Part shown: positions 1 to 7,735 of the stretch, piece by piece | Layout of the letters: each line of letters begins with the position of its first letter | How positions within the stretch are numbered: the first letter of the stretch is position 1 | NCBI GenBank assembly: GCA_029907285.1 | Contig: JARYMD010000123.1 | Location: 1-10,926 of the forward strand | DNA from: Verrucomicrobiota bacterium | GTDB lineage: Bacteria; Verrucomicrobiota; Verrucomicrobiia; Limisphaerales; J093 | Direction: 5' to 3' | Length of the DNA: 10,926 bases | The notes under the pieces: generated by a model | The model's database searches: none | Told to the model about the DNA's origin: nothing | Seen by the model: the letters and a program-made list of their open reading frames with translations, nothing else | Program-made: the position numbers and the translations under genes

Positions 1-3000
1 CTACCGCACAGCGCGATAGAACCGTTTACCGCCGGTTGGCGCTACTACGAGCGGGCTGTTGCCCTGGATGGATGTGTAAGGACCAGCCACATCGTCAGCC
101 GCCTGCAATGTTCCTTCGAATGTGAGCACGACTTGTCCTTGGGCATTCAAGCTCACGGACAGAGTCGGCGGTTGAGGCGGCGCCGCGCCAGCAGCGACCA
201 ACTGGACTGCGTTGATGGGCGCTCGCGGCGTGCCACCGTAAGCGTGCCCACCCTCGGTGGTCGCTTCGACTATGATTCCAGGGGCTGCCAAGCCGCTGAA
301 CTTGATGTAAGTACCGACCGCCCATGCGCCGGGCGTCGGCACAACCTCGACGTAGTTGGTCGGATTAGTTGGCGCTTGCGCGTCCACATAATCCTTCAAC
401 ACCGTGGTCGGGTTTGCAGCATCGACGATCCTGTAACCACCGCCACGTCCCGGAACTCCGCCCAAGAGATACACGTAAACGTCGTAACCCTCGCTTGTGA
501 GTTGGGTCGGCAGGCCGGTTATGGTGACCTGTGTGGTCGTTGCACTGCCCGTGTCCAGGTAACCTGTCATGAGAACAAAGTCGTTCTCAGTGAAGCTGTT
601 GTTCTCTTCGCCGCGGCCCGTCGAGGACCACGTGTTCGGACATGACCATTCAACGGTGGCAGACGTAGGCACAGCATGGCCATAGGCGTCAGCAACGAGG
701 CCAGAGGCTGAGCCAGAAGCGCCGGTCAGATTGTTCCAGTGCGCTTGCACCACGCCCGGAACACCTGCGGTTGCTATGGAGGGCAGAACGGCAGCGTTTG
801 CGCCGTCTGGTTCGTCGGCGCCGAAGTTGAGTCCTATGGCGAACGCGGCTTCAGGCGGTCTAGACTGGTAATCGCCGTAACTGCGGACTTTGGCGACCGA
901 GGAGTGTCCGACACCTTGGCCAGAGCCGTTGTTATTGAACTCTGGCGAGTAATACGGCCCCACGAGGAGCTTATCAGGCATCGGTTCTGTGAACGTAGCC
1001 GTGCCGTACTGTGTCCAGTTCACGCCGTCGTTGCTGTAGAATGCGGTGAACACCTGGCCGGCGCGTTTCATTCGCAGCCACGCATTCGGATACGCGGGCG
1101 TGCCAGCGCCTGTTCCATCGTAATTCCCGCCCCTCGTCAGGCGCCAGTTAGCTTCGAACTGGTTGTTTCCGCCAGTGCCGTTCCATTGGACGGCGGGGTT
1201 GACACGCTGCATGAAGCGGCGCTCCATTTGTGCGCCACCGTTCACAGCGTCACGGTTCATCCCCTCATCTGCTGACGGAGTAGCGCACAAACCGATGCGC
1301 GCCCACTGGCTGGTGGGGTCTTGATACTCGACGCGGACCACCTTGTCGAAGTCGCCGGTGACTTCCTCGTAAATGAAGGTGGCTTCGTCGTAGTTGTTCC
1401 AGTTTGCCGTGCCGCTGCTGATGAGGAAGAAGTCAGCTTCGCCAACTGCAACGGCGTCATCCGGCCAGAGCGCCGGATCAGCAACAATGTTGGGCTGATC
1501 GCCAGGGATATGGCCTTCCAAGTAGTCGTCACCGCCCATGGCAGCCCACTTCATCTTCGTGGTGACGGTGATGGACCTGCTTTGGGCGGCTGTCATGGCG
1601 TTGCCTTTCACGTCCTTGATGTTGTTAACGGTTACAGTGACCATATCACCTCCAACAAGCCCGGAGGTTGTCAGCACCACAGCACAGCCGTTGAACGGAC
1701 CGGCGGTGCCAAGGACGAACTTCGGTGCGCCGTCCCAGTGCGCATACTTCTGATAGCGCACACCGGTCACACTGCCTCTCGACAGGGTGTAATTTGCCGC
1801 GTTGCCCGCAGTAACAGGATCGAGGTCCTCGTCGAATTCGATGCCGATTTCGATCACATTGCCTCTCTGGAGCGAGCCTGCGCCGACCACGTTCGGCGGG
1901 AACGTGTCTGGCACGACTGTCAGGGTGGCAGCCACGCTTGTTTCGCTCAGGGTGGGCACGCTGCAAACAACGCGGTATGTCGAACCGCTGTCGCCAAGCG
2001 CCAGCAGCGGTGTTTCGTAAGAGCTGCGCGTGGCGCCGTCGATGTCAACAAAAGTTGAGCTGCCCGGCGCTGCTTTCTGCCACTGGTATGTGACGGCGTT
2101 GCCGTAGGCAGAAGTGCCCGTGGCAACCACTGTGAACACGACGGAGCGGCCTTCCTGGCCGGTTCTGTCTTGCGGCTGCTGTTCAATCGTAATGCTCGCA
2201 CCGGTCGGATCAAGGTAAGTGCCGATGAGGGCACCGGCCAGCCGCGGGGCAGTCCCGTTTGCCGGGTCTTCCTCCTCAGCGAGCTTGAACGTGGCGCCGA
2301 CATTGTCGCCGCCGCCGCCTTCGGTGTGGATTGATTCCATGTAATATTTCCTCCCGGCGATCAAGTGGAGCGGCCACTCAGGCCATTCTGATCCGGTAAA
2401 ATAATCGGACCGTTTATCATTGACGTCACTTCCACCGCCGACACTGAGCCAGTTCCGGGCGGCGCTCCAGCCGGATTCCCGGGCGATCAGCTTCTTGTTC
2501 GCAGGGTCTTCATCCGTGCTCAGGTAGAGGTTTGACGGGTCATCGCTGCAAGTGAAGAAGACGTAATCGCCTGTAACGGGCGGTATGAACCAGCCGCTGA
2601 TTTGGTTCCCGTAATTCGAGCCACCTTCGTTGCCGCCGTTTGGCGGGTACTCCCAGCGCGGCTCGATAGTGACCCATGACGGGTCATTGGGGAACCGCGG
2701 GTCGCTCTCGAGGGCGGCGATGTTATTCGCACTCACATTCTCCCAGTATTTGTGCAGCACGAACCCCGGTGTCCAAACGTACGTCTTGAAGTCAACATTA
2801 CTGTTGGCAGCAATTGTGTTGCCCGGGACGTCTCTGACGTTACTAACGGTCAGCGTGAGCGTGGCGCCTTCGGGCATCCTGCTTGTAGTGAGAATGACTT
2901 TATTGTCATTTGCACTCCCCGGAGCGCCTGCAAGTGCTGCAGTATTAACGGTAACACCGCCCGAAATGGCGTAATTCGCTCTGTTCTCTGCCGTTGTCTG

Positions 3001-4041
3001 ATCAACGGGTTCAGAGAATGTGACGAGGACGGTGTCGAATGTCGCCGTAGTCCTTGCTGACACAATTGTCGGCGGCTCGGCGTCTGTCACGACTGTCAAA
3101 GTTGCTTCGGCGCTTGTGACAGCCGGGCCTTCAGCACCCGTGACAACGACGCTGAACTTGGCGCCGTTATCAGCGCGATAGGCGCGCGGCAAGGTGTACG
3201 AAGCGCCTGTCTCGCCCGAGATGTCATCCCCATTTCGCTTCCATTGATAGGTATAAGGCGGTGTACCATCAACCACCACACTGAAAGTCGCAGCTTGCCC
3301 TTCATTGACTGTGACGCTCTGAGGTGGGGTCACGATGGTTGCCGGGCCGCTGTTCTTGTCGAAAGAGGCAAGATACTGGCCGGGAATTGGGGCTGTGTAG
3401 TCGATAACGTAATTGGGGTCCTGCACAGCCACTGAGAGGTTGTCGCCTCCGCCGCCCTCTTTGAACAAGGCCTCGATGTAATAAGGCCTGTTTGCCTGGA
3501 GTGTGATTTTAGCGCCGCCGTAAAGCGTGTCTATGACCGGCCATTGTGTCCCAGTGAACGTCTGTGAGCACTTTGCTTCGATGGTGCTTCCTCCGCCGAC
3601 AGCCGTGTAACTGCGGGTGCCACTCCAGCCGGTTTCCTGTGCAATGAGTTTCTTATTGGCAGGGTTCTCGTCGGTGCTGAGGTACAACACTCCTCCGTCG
3701 TCAGACGAAAGGTAGAAAACGTAATCGCCCGTTGAAGGGGGATAGAAGTAACCGACGATCTGCCCACCGTAATTGTCCCACACGTTCGGGGCTGGGACGG
3801 TGATGTCGCCGGTTGCGTTGAACTCAAAGTACGGCTCGTACTTCACGACATCCGGCGAATCCGGGAACTTCGGATTTGTTGTAAGGTCCGCGACGGTGGT
3901 GCCGCCGCCGATGTTAAGGAACGCCTTGGTGGTGATTACGCCTTGCGGAGCGGCCGGAGGGCCGGCTGCCCAGCTCAGCAACGAACCTGATCCAAAAGCG
4001 ACCGCAAGGGCCGCAAGTAGTGGGATTGTTTTGGTTTGCAT
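1..4041 (-). CDS. Large secreted PA14 / Ig-like / SbsA-like multidomain protein
   Basis: Complete 1346-residue reading frame. The stop codon lies at 1-3, and an in-frame stop at 4090-4092 upstream leaves ATG at 4041 as the natural start. Residues 1-26 form a signal peptide (hydrophobic core LLAALAVAF, Ala-rich cleavage region near WAA). Modules by eye: PA14-like about 35-230; Ig-like about 235-318 (PPQSVTVNEGQAATFSV, later YQW); SbsA-like beta domain about 322-420; second PA14-like about 425-612; second Ig-like about 615-710; second SbsA-like about 713-828; DUF1349-like beta-sandwich about 833-1058; a domain of unknown role about 1066-1285; and a short C-terminal module 1291-1346 ending RFYRAVR. 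PA14 and Ig modules usually bind glycans or act as spacers, so a cell-surface or secreted carbohydrate-binding or adhesive role is inferred. No catalytic domain, PEP-CTERM or LPXTG sorting signal is visible. There is no clear Shine-Dalgarno sequence (AAGCAAGCTC precedes ATG). Coding is certain; function is not. Confidence 0.9.
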   Translation of the reverse strand: MQTKTIPLLAALAVAFGSGSLLSWAAGPPAAPQGVITTKAFLNIGGGTTVADLTTNPKFPDSPDVVKYEPYFEFNATGDITVPAPNVWDNYGGQIVGYFYPPSTGDYVFYLSSDDGGVLYLSTDENPANKKLIAQETGWSGTRSYTAVGGGSTIEAKCSQTFTGTQWPVIDTLYGGAKITLQANRPYYIEALFKEGGGGDNLSVAVQDPNYVIDYTAPIPGQYLASFDKNSGPATIVTPPQSVTVNEGQAATFSVVVDGTPPYTYQWKRNGDDISGETGASYTLPRAYRADNGAKFSVVVTGAEGPAVTSAEATLTVVTDAEPPTIVSARTTATFDTVLVTFSEPVDQTTAENRANYAISGGVTVNTAALAGAPGSANDNKVILTTSRMPEGATLTLTVSNVRDVPGNTIAANSNVDFKTYVWTPGFVLHKYWENVSANNIAALESDPRFPNDPSWVTIEPRWEYPPNGGNEGGSNYGNQISGWFIPPVTGDYVFFTCSDDPSNLYLSTDEDPANKKLIARESGWSAARNWLSVGGGSDVNDKRSDYFTGSEWPEWPLHLIAGRKYYMESIHTEGGGGDNVGATFKLAEEEDPANGTAPRLAGALIGTYLDPTGASITIEQQPQDRTGQEGRSVVFTVVATGTSAYGNAVTYQWQKAAPGSSTFVDIDGATRSSYETPLLALGDSGSTYRVVCSVPTLSETSVAATLTVVPDTFPPNVVGAGSLQRGNVIEIGIEFDEDLDPVTAGNAANYTLSRGSVTGVRYQKYAHWDGAPKFVLGTAGPFNGCAVVLTTSGLVGGDMVTVTVNNIKDVKGNAMTAAQSRSITVTTKMKWAAMGGDDYLEGHIPGDQPNIVADPALWPDDAVAVGEADFFLISSGTANWNNYDEATFIYEEVTGDFDKVVRVEYQDPTSQWARIGLCATPSADEGMNRDAVNGGAQMERRFMQRVNPAVQWNGTGGNNQFEANWRLTRGGNYDGTGAGTPAYPNAWLRMKRAGQVFTAFYSNDGVNWTQYGTATFTEPMPDKLLVGPYYSPEFNNNGSGQGVGHSSVAKVRSYGDYQSRPPEAAFAIGLNFGADEPDGANAAVLPSIATAGVPGVVQAHWNNLTGASGSASGLVADAYGHAVPTSATVEWSCPNTWSSTGRGEENNSFTENDFVLMTGYLDTGSATTTQVTITGLPTQLTSEGYDVYVYLLGGVPGRGGGYRIVDAANPTTVLKDYVDAQAPTNPTNYVEVVPTPGAWAVGTYIKFSGLAAPGIIVEATTEGGHAYGGTPRAPINAVQLVAAGAAPPQPPTLSVSLNAQGQVVLTFEGTLQAADDVAGPYTSIQGNSPLVVAPTGGKRFYRAVR

Positions 4042-4176
4042 GAGCTTGCTTGGTTGGTTGTGTCCCGCAAGCGGAGATACATCACCCCGTCATGAGAGGT
4101 TGCTGAACCGATGCCCTCTCGCGCAACCTGCATCCACTCAGGGCACGAACTCATTGCGGAACGGTTTAAACTAACG

Positions 4177-4221
4177 GCCTCTTTTTACTGCTGCAGTCCA
4201 GAACCAGTCAAGCCTCTTTTT
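4177..4221. repeat. 10-bp direct repeat GCCTCTTTTT, two copies 35 bp apart
   Basis: GCCTCTTTTT occurs at 4177-4186 and again at 4212-4221. On the minus strand these read AAAAAGAGGC and bracket the tentative promoter of the large secreted protein. They could be operator half-sites or chance in a T-rich stretch. Confidence 0.35.
4182..4211 (-). promoter_or_regulatory. Tentative sigma70-like promoter for the 1346-residue protein gene
   Basis: Read on the minus strand, TTGACT (4211-4206) is followed after 18 nt by TAAAAA (4187-4182). This would start transcription near 4175 and give a leader of about 135 nt before ATG 4041. Two copies of AAAAAGAGGC (4221-4212 and 4186-4177) sit directly upstream of the -35 and across the -10. 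The call rests only on motif resemblance, and the -10 is a 4/6 match. Confidence 0.25.
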
Positions 4222-4224
4222 TCA

Positions 4225-4274
4225 AATCCCTGCGCATTCAGATTTACCGGGAGCGCGCACATTCCTGTCCGCGG
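4225..4274 (+). repeat. Dispersed intergenic repeat, copy A
   Basis: About 50 nt that align in the same order and orientation with 7327-7374. The shared blocks here are AATCCCTGCGCATT (4225-4238), TTTACCGGGAG (4243-4253), CGCG (4254-4257) and ATTCCTGTCCGCGG (4261-4274). In copy B they are AATCCTGCGCATT, TTTACAGG, CGCG and ATTCTGACGCGG. Several conserved blocks in order, both outside genes, make chance unlikely. This copy lies upstream of the TPR gene. Function is unknown: a protein-binding array, a small non-autonomous repeat or the remnant of a mobile element are all possible. Confidence 0.55.
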
Positions 4275-4360
4275 TCCATGGCCTGTGGTCCGTCGTCAGC
4301 AGCTTTCTGTCGGCATTGTTTTTTCTTAGCATTCGGTTGCTGCTGCGCGTCGAACTAACT

Positions 4361-4389
4361 TTGACTCTGGGAATCACGTGGGGCATGCT
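4361..4389 (+). promoter_or_regulatory. Tentative sigma70-like promoter for the TPR-esterase unit
   Basis: TTGACT (4361-4366) is followed after 17 nt by CATGCT (4384-4389), about 45 nt before the ATG at 4433. The -35 is a 5/6 match to the consensus and the -10 only 3/6. It is the best candidate seen in the 391-bp divergent intergenic region. The rest of that region holds T-runs, the repeat copy A, a GTTTAAAC palindrome at 4164-4171 and no gene I can support. Confidence 0.28.
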
Positions 4390-4432
4390 TGGGGCCAATT
4401 AGACATGCAGCCGAAACAACGACCGCTGATCC

Positions 4433-6331
4433 ATGCGTAAGCTTGTGCGAAAAGAACTGCCGTCGAAAGAGGAATTGGCCGCAAAGTTCGACCGTTTCCC
4501 GTGGGTCCAACAGCTTGTGCTGGTCCTGCTTTACGATTGGCGGTTCAGATTGGCCCTCCTTGCCCTCGCGCTGGTCGCTGTCGGGTTTGCACTGGTACTG
4601 CTTCCCGTATGGCGTTCCACTCCCGTAGGATTCGAACCGGTTCGCAGGGTCAAGATGATCGATTTTTGGCAGGCGCGTGCCCTGCGGCGGACCGCGCTGG
4701 CCGAAATCGCCGCAGGCCGAACCCGCGATGGCATCACTACAATGCGCTCTGCTGTCTCGAACAATCCCGGTGATCTGGCACTTGTGCGCGAGTTCGTTGA
4801 CATGATGAGACAGTACGGCGACCCGCGCAATCACACAGCCATGGCAGTGCAGAACGGGCTGTGGTTGGTCCAGCTCAGCAGGACGAACCTCACCGAGCTG
4901 GAGCTGGTTGCGGGCCTTTTTGACCGCTTTCTCCTTGACGACTTCGTCGTGGCGCTGCTCGAGCCATTGGAGGACAGGCTTTCGCCTGCGCTCGAAACAG
5001 CTTATGCCAAAGCGCTGTTCATGAGCAGGAATTCTTCACGGCTCGCCGCGCGCTGGGCGCGCCTCCAAGCCCGTGGGATTGCAACGGACGATGCGCAGCT
5101 CAAGCTGGTTCACTCGGCCTACATGGCGGGGTGGACAGACGGTGAATCAGCCGAAGCGGGGCAGCGCGCGCTGGACGACGCAAAGGAAAACGCCGGTTCT
5201 GCCCTGCTAGCCAACCGTCTGCAGTTGATCGTGAGCGAACGCCGCCGCGATGTGGCAACCTACGGCCGGGCTCTGGAGAATCTCATTCAGATGGGCGCCA
5301 CCATCCTCGGCGATCACCTCGTGTACTGGCAACTGCTCGCCGAGTCGGGCCAGAAAGAAAAGGCAATCGAGCTGATCCGGTCCAACGTTTATGAGCCAAG
5401 GACCGGCGATGAAGCGATCACTTTGGCACGGGTTCACTACGAGTTCGGGCTTCCAGAGGAAGCGCGCCGGGTGCTCTACAAGTACGCCAGACATTTTGCG
5501 GTGGCAGATCATCTCTGGCTTTCGCTTGGGAACTTGCTCGTAGCGCGCGGGGAATGGCAGAGCCTCGGCCAAATCGCACTTGAAATGCGCGACGAATCAA
5601 ATCCTTCTCGGGCCGACCTTCTGTGTTTGAGTCTTTACTTCGAGGGCCTGTCCGAACTCAAACAGCACCGCGAGTCCACAGCCGAAGAAGCTTTCCAAAA
5701 GGCCGCTCAAGCGCTCTGTGAGAATCAAACGATCCTTCTGAAGATCGCATCCGGCATGTCCGAGGCCGGTTACCATGGTCCAGCCCAACAGCTCCTCCTC
5801 AAAAACCAACGCATAGCAGAAAACAACGCCGAGTATTGGGCGTTGCTGGGCAAGGTCTCGTATGAATTGCGCGATCTCCCGACGCTCGCATACGCAGCGG
5901 CGAAAACACACAGCATGCGTCCAGGCGACCCGGCGGCAATTCAGAACCACGCAGCCGCGCTGCTCTCCATGCGTTCAATGCCACAGGAGGCAATAGCGTT
6001 GACTCTTGAGCTGTACAGGCGCCAGCCAAACAACCCTCCCGCCATTCTCAACCACGCAGCCGCCCTCGCGCAAAACCGGCGGTTCAACGACGCTCTCAAA
6101 CTGCTCCAGTCACTCGATGTTTCAAGGCTCGATGAAAGCGACAGAACCACCTATTACCTCGCGCTGACAGAAATACTCGTTGAACAAGGCGATTACGCAG
6201 GCGCCGAAAAAGCCGCAAAATCAGTGGATCGCAAGTTCTTGTTTGCCCCGGAAATCCAATGGTTTGACAATGCGCTGAAACGAATCCAGACAAAGGCCGA
6301 ACGCGAAGGATCACAGACCATGCACCATTGA
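4433..6331 (+). CDS. Membrane-anchored TPR-repeat protein (function unknown)
   Basis: 632 residues. The start at 4433 is fixed by an in-frame TGA at 4427-4429, and the next Met (residue 75) would cut off the membrane segment. Residues 1-38 are basic and probably cytoplasmic. Residues 39-59 form one hydrophobic helix (LALLALALVAVGFALVLLPV), so the long C-terminal part is probably periplasmic. Residues about 80-615 are almost entirely alpha-helical in character, with TPR-like helix pairs. Clearest are about 295-380, 395-430, 465-530 (RPGDPAAIQNHAAALL) and 535-600 (PNNPPAILNHAAALAQ, then EILVEQGDYAGAEKAA). TPR arrays are protein-protein docking scaffolds, and no enzyme motif is visible. No Shine-Dalgarno sequence precedes the ATG. 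The gene is 15 nt upstream of an exported esterase with a good ribosome binding site, so the two are probably co-transcribed. Whether they work together cannot be read from sequence. It could be part of an assembly, secretion or exopolysaccharide apparatus encoded elsewhere. Confidence 0.88.
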   Translation: MRKLVRKELPSKEELAAKFDRFPWVQQLVLVLLYDWRFRLALLALALVAVGFALVLLPVWRSTPVGFEPVRRVKMIDFWQARALRRTALAEIAAGRTRDGITTMRSAVSNNPGDLALVREFVDMMRQYGDPRNHTAMAVQNGLWLVQLSRTNLTELELVAGLFDRFLLDDFVVALLEPLEDRLSPALETAYAKALFMSRNSSRLAARWARLQARGIATDDAQLKLVHSAYMAGWTDGESAEAGQRALDDAKENAGSALLANRLQLIVSERRRDVATYGRALENLIQMGATILGDHLVYWQLLAESGQKEKAIELIRSNVYEPRTGDEAITLARVHYEFGLPEEARRVLYKYARHFAVADHLWLSLGNLLVARGEWQSLGQIALEMRDESNPSRADLLCLSLYFEGLSELKQHRESTAEEAFQKAAQALCENQTILLKIASGMSEAGYHGPAQQLLLKNQRIAENNAEYWALLGKVSYELRDLPTLAYAAAKTHSMRPGDPAAIQNHAAALLSMRSMPQEAIALTLELYRRQPNNPPAILNHAAALAQNRRFNDALKLLQSLDVSRLDESDRTTYYLALTEILVEQGDYAGAEKAAKSVDRKFLFAPEIQWFDNALKRIQTKAEREGSQTMHH

Positions 6332-6333
6332 CC

Positions 6334-6342
6334 AGGGAGAGG
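6334..6342 (+). promoter_or_regulatory. Shine-Dalgarno sequence that favours the 6347 start of the esterase
   Basis: AGGGAGAGG contains GGAG 7 nt before ATG 6347. No comparable motif precedes the alternative ATG at 6380, so the longer form is preferred although its signal peptide then carries an extended N-terminus. Confidence 0.6.
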
Positions 6343-6346
6343 CGAC

Positions 6347-7258
6347 ATGACTCAGTTTTTTGGAAAACCCAAATCGCATATGAAAAGAACCGTTACTGCA
6401 ACAAGCGTGTTCCTGCTCGGATTGACCCTGAATGCGGCCACTTTGGACCCGGTCTTGCTCTGGCCAGATGGCGCCCCCGGCGCTCTCGGCACTGAGGACA
6501 AAGACAAACCGACGCTGACTCCATTCATACCTGACACCGGCCCCACCCCAAGAGCGGCCATTGTAATATGCCCGGGCGGCGGATACGGCGGATTGGCCCA
6601 GCACGAAGGCAGAGATTATGCAATGTGGCTCAACGCACACGGCATCGCCGGATTCGTCCTCAAGTACAGGCTCGGATCACACGGCTACAGGCATCCGGCC
6701 ATGTTGCAGGACGCAGCACGCGCCGTTCGAATCGTGCGTTCAAGGTGTGAAGAATGGGGCGTTGACCCAAGCCGCGTAGGCATAATGGGCTCCTCGGCTG
6801 GTGGACACCTCGCTTCAACACTCCTGACCCACTTCGACGGCGGGGACGTCGCAGCTTCTGATCCTGTCGAACGCGAAAGTTCAAGACCGGACCTTGGAAT
6901 ACTTTGCTATCCGGTGATCACCATGGGCGAATACACCCACCAAGGCACGAAAAGCAATCTCCTTGGAAATAATCCGTCGCCCGAACTGATAAAGCTTCTT
7001 TCAAACGAGTTGCAGGTCACCAAACAAACCCCGCCATGCTTGATCTGGCACACCTTTGAAGACGATGGCGTGCCGGTCGAGAACAGTCTCGGTTTTGCCG
7101 GCGCGCTGCGCCGTGCAGGCGTGCCGTTCGACCTCCACATATACGAAAAGGGCCGCCACGGGATCGGCCTCGGCGATAAACCGCCATTCGCCAATCCGCA
7201 TCCATGGGCCGCTGATTGCTTGTTCTGGCTCAAAACACGCGGTTTCCTGCGCAATTGA
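6347..7258 (+). CDS. Exported alpha/beta-hydrolase esterase (Aes / BD-FAE-like)
   Basis: 303 residues. The ATG at 6347 follows AGGGAGAGG (6334-6342) at good spacing. A second ATG at 6380 starts MKRTVTATSVFLLGLTLNAA and would give a more classical signal peptide but has no ribosome binding site. Either way residues about 12-30 look like a signal peptide cleaved near LNA-A. Hydrolase motifs: oxyanion-hole PGGGYGG (76-82), nucleophile elbow GSSAGG with Ser150, acid in HTFEDDGVPVENS (Asp239 by family pattern, Asp240 the alternative) and His271 in GRHGIGL. This is a complete catalytic triad. Length and motif order fit the COG0657-type carboxylesterases and bacterial acetyl/feruloyl-type esterases, many of which remove acyl groups from plant polysaccharides. 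The actual substrate is not determined here. The gene closes the two-gene unit with the TPR protein. No T-tailed terminator is seen; CCGGG/CCCGG (7284-7301) could form a weak hairpin. Confidence 0.93.
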   Translation: MTQFFGKPKSHMKRTVTATSVFLLGLTLNAATLDPVLLWPDGAPGALGTEDKDKPTLTPFIPDTGPTPRAAIVICPGGGYGGLAQHEGRDYAMWLNAHGIAGFVLKYRLGSHGYRHPAMLQDAARAVRIVRSRCEEWGVDPSRVGIMGSSAGGHLASTLLTHFDGGDVAASDPVERESSRPDLGILCYPVITMGEYTHQGTKSNLLGNNPSPELIKLLSNELQVTKQTPPCLIWHTFEDDGVPVENSLGFAGALRRAGVPFDLHIYEKGRHGIGLGDKPPFANPHPWAADCLFWLKTRGFLRN

Positions 7259-7283
7259 TCTTTCTCCAGCAAGGCTTGTCTGA

Positions 7284-7404
7284 CCGGGCAGGTTTACCCG
7301 GACTCTGCGGATTGCCCCCGAATCAGAATCCTGCGCATTTGAGCCGAGTTTACAGGCGCGATATTCTGACGCGGAGTTTACCGGGAGTTCCATTGGATCG
7401 CACG
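7284..7404 (+). repeat. Dispersed intergenic repeat, copy B, within a loose 28-bp array
   Basis: The block 7327-7374 matches copy A near 4225-4274: AATCCTGCGCATT at 7327-7339, TTTACAGGCGCG at 7349-7360 and ATATTCTGACGCGG at 7361-7374. Around it, TTTAC recurs at 7293, 7349 and 7377, spaced 56 and 28 bp, followed by ACTCTGCGGA, ATTCTGACGCGGA and a diverged version. This suggests a decayed 28-bp periodic array. It lies just after the esterase stop and contains a small CCGGG/CCCGG hairpin (7284-7301). No coding potential is seen. Confidence 0.5.
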
Positions 7405-7450
7405 CTCGCACTGTCTGCTGCCAACACCAAACCATCCACCCCACCTCCAT

Positions 7451-7555
7451 TCTTCCATTACCGATCTTTCAGCCACCGATGTCTCCACAACTGATGTCTC
7501 TGCCACCGATGTTTCTGCCACTGGTTCTTCCGCTCACAGATATTCCTGCCCCAGT
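7451..7555 (+). repeat. Degenerate 15-bp minisatellite, about 6-7 copies
   Basis: Successive units are tcttccattaccgat, ctttcagccaccgat, gtctccacaactgat, gtctctgccaccgat, gtttctgccactggt, tcttccgctcacagat and attcctgcccca. The best-conserved core is TCTGCCACCGAT. As the unit is a multiple of three, one frame reads a repeating V-S-A-T-D peptide, but that frame stops at 7568-7570 and has no supported start, so this is more likely noncoding. The remaining bases of the 477-bp stretch 7259-7735 hold repeat copy B and otherwise nothing I can identify. Confidence 0.65.
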
Positions 7556-7735
7556 CCGAATCTGGCTTGAAGCAAGCAACGTGTAACCAATCGGCGATTG
7601 CCGGCTCTACATATATGACGTGAATCAAATCCGAAAGTCTAAGGTGCTTGCGCGTCCTTCAGATGCGGCGCGGGGCTGCTTTGCATATCACGGGAATGAG
7701 CGAGTTTACATCACCGGCTGAACAGGTTAAAACCC

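Noticed and set aside
1321..2058. 245-codon open frame on the plus strand inside the large secreted-protein gene
   Set aside because: It lies antisense to a clear coding region with signal peptide and recognisable domains. Its translation shows no domain logic, and such long antisense frames are common in GC-rich genes.
4312..4327. T-run TTTTTT after an imperfect CCG..CGG stem as an intrinsic terminator
   Set aside because: The stem has several mismatches and no gene on the plus strand ends before it.
4624..4645. GGTTCGAATCC on the minus strand, resembling a tRNA T-loop
   Set aside because: It falls inside the TPR gene, where it encodes GFEPV, and the flanking bases do not form a T-stem or any tRNA fold.
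7705..7733. TTTACA-17-TAAAAC as a promoter for the small membrane protein
   Set aside because: Transcription would start at or after the ATG at 7736, which is incompatible with the proposed start and its AGG ribosome binding site.
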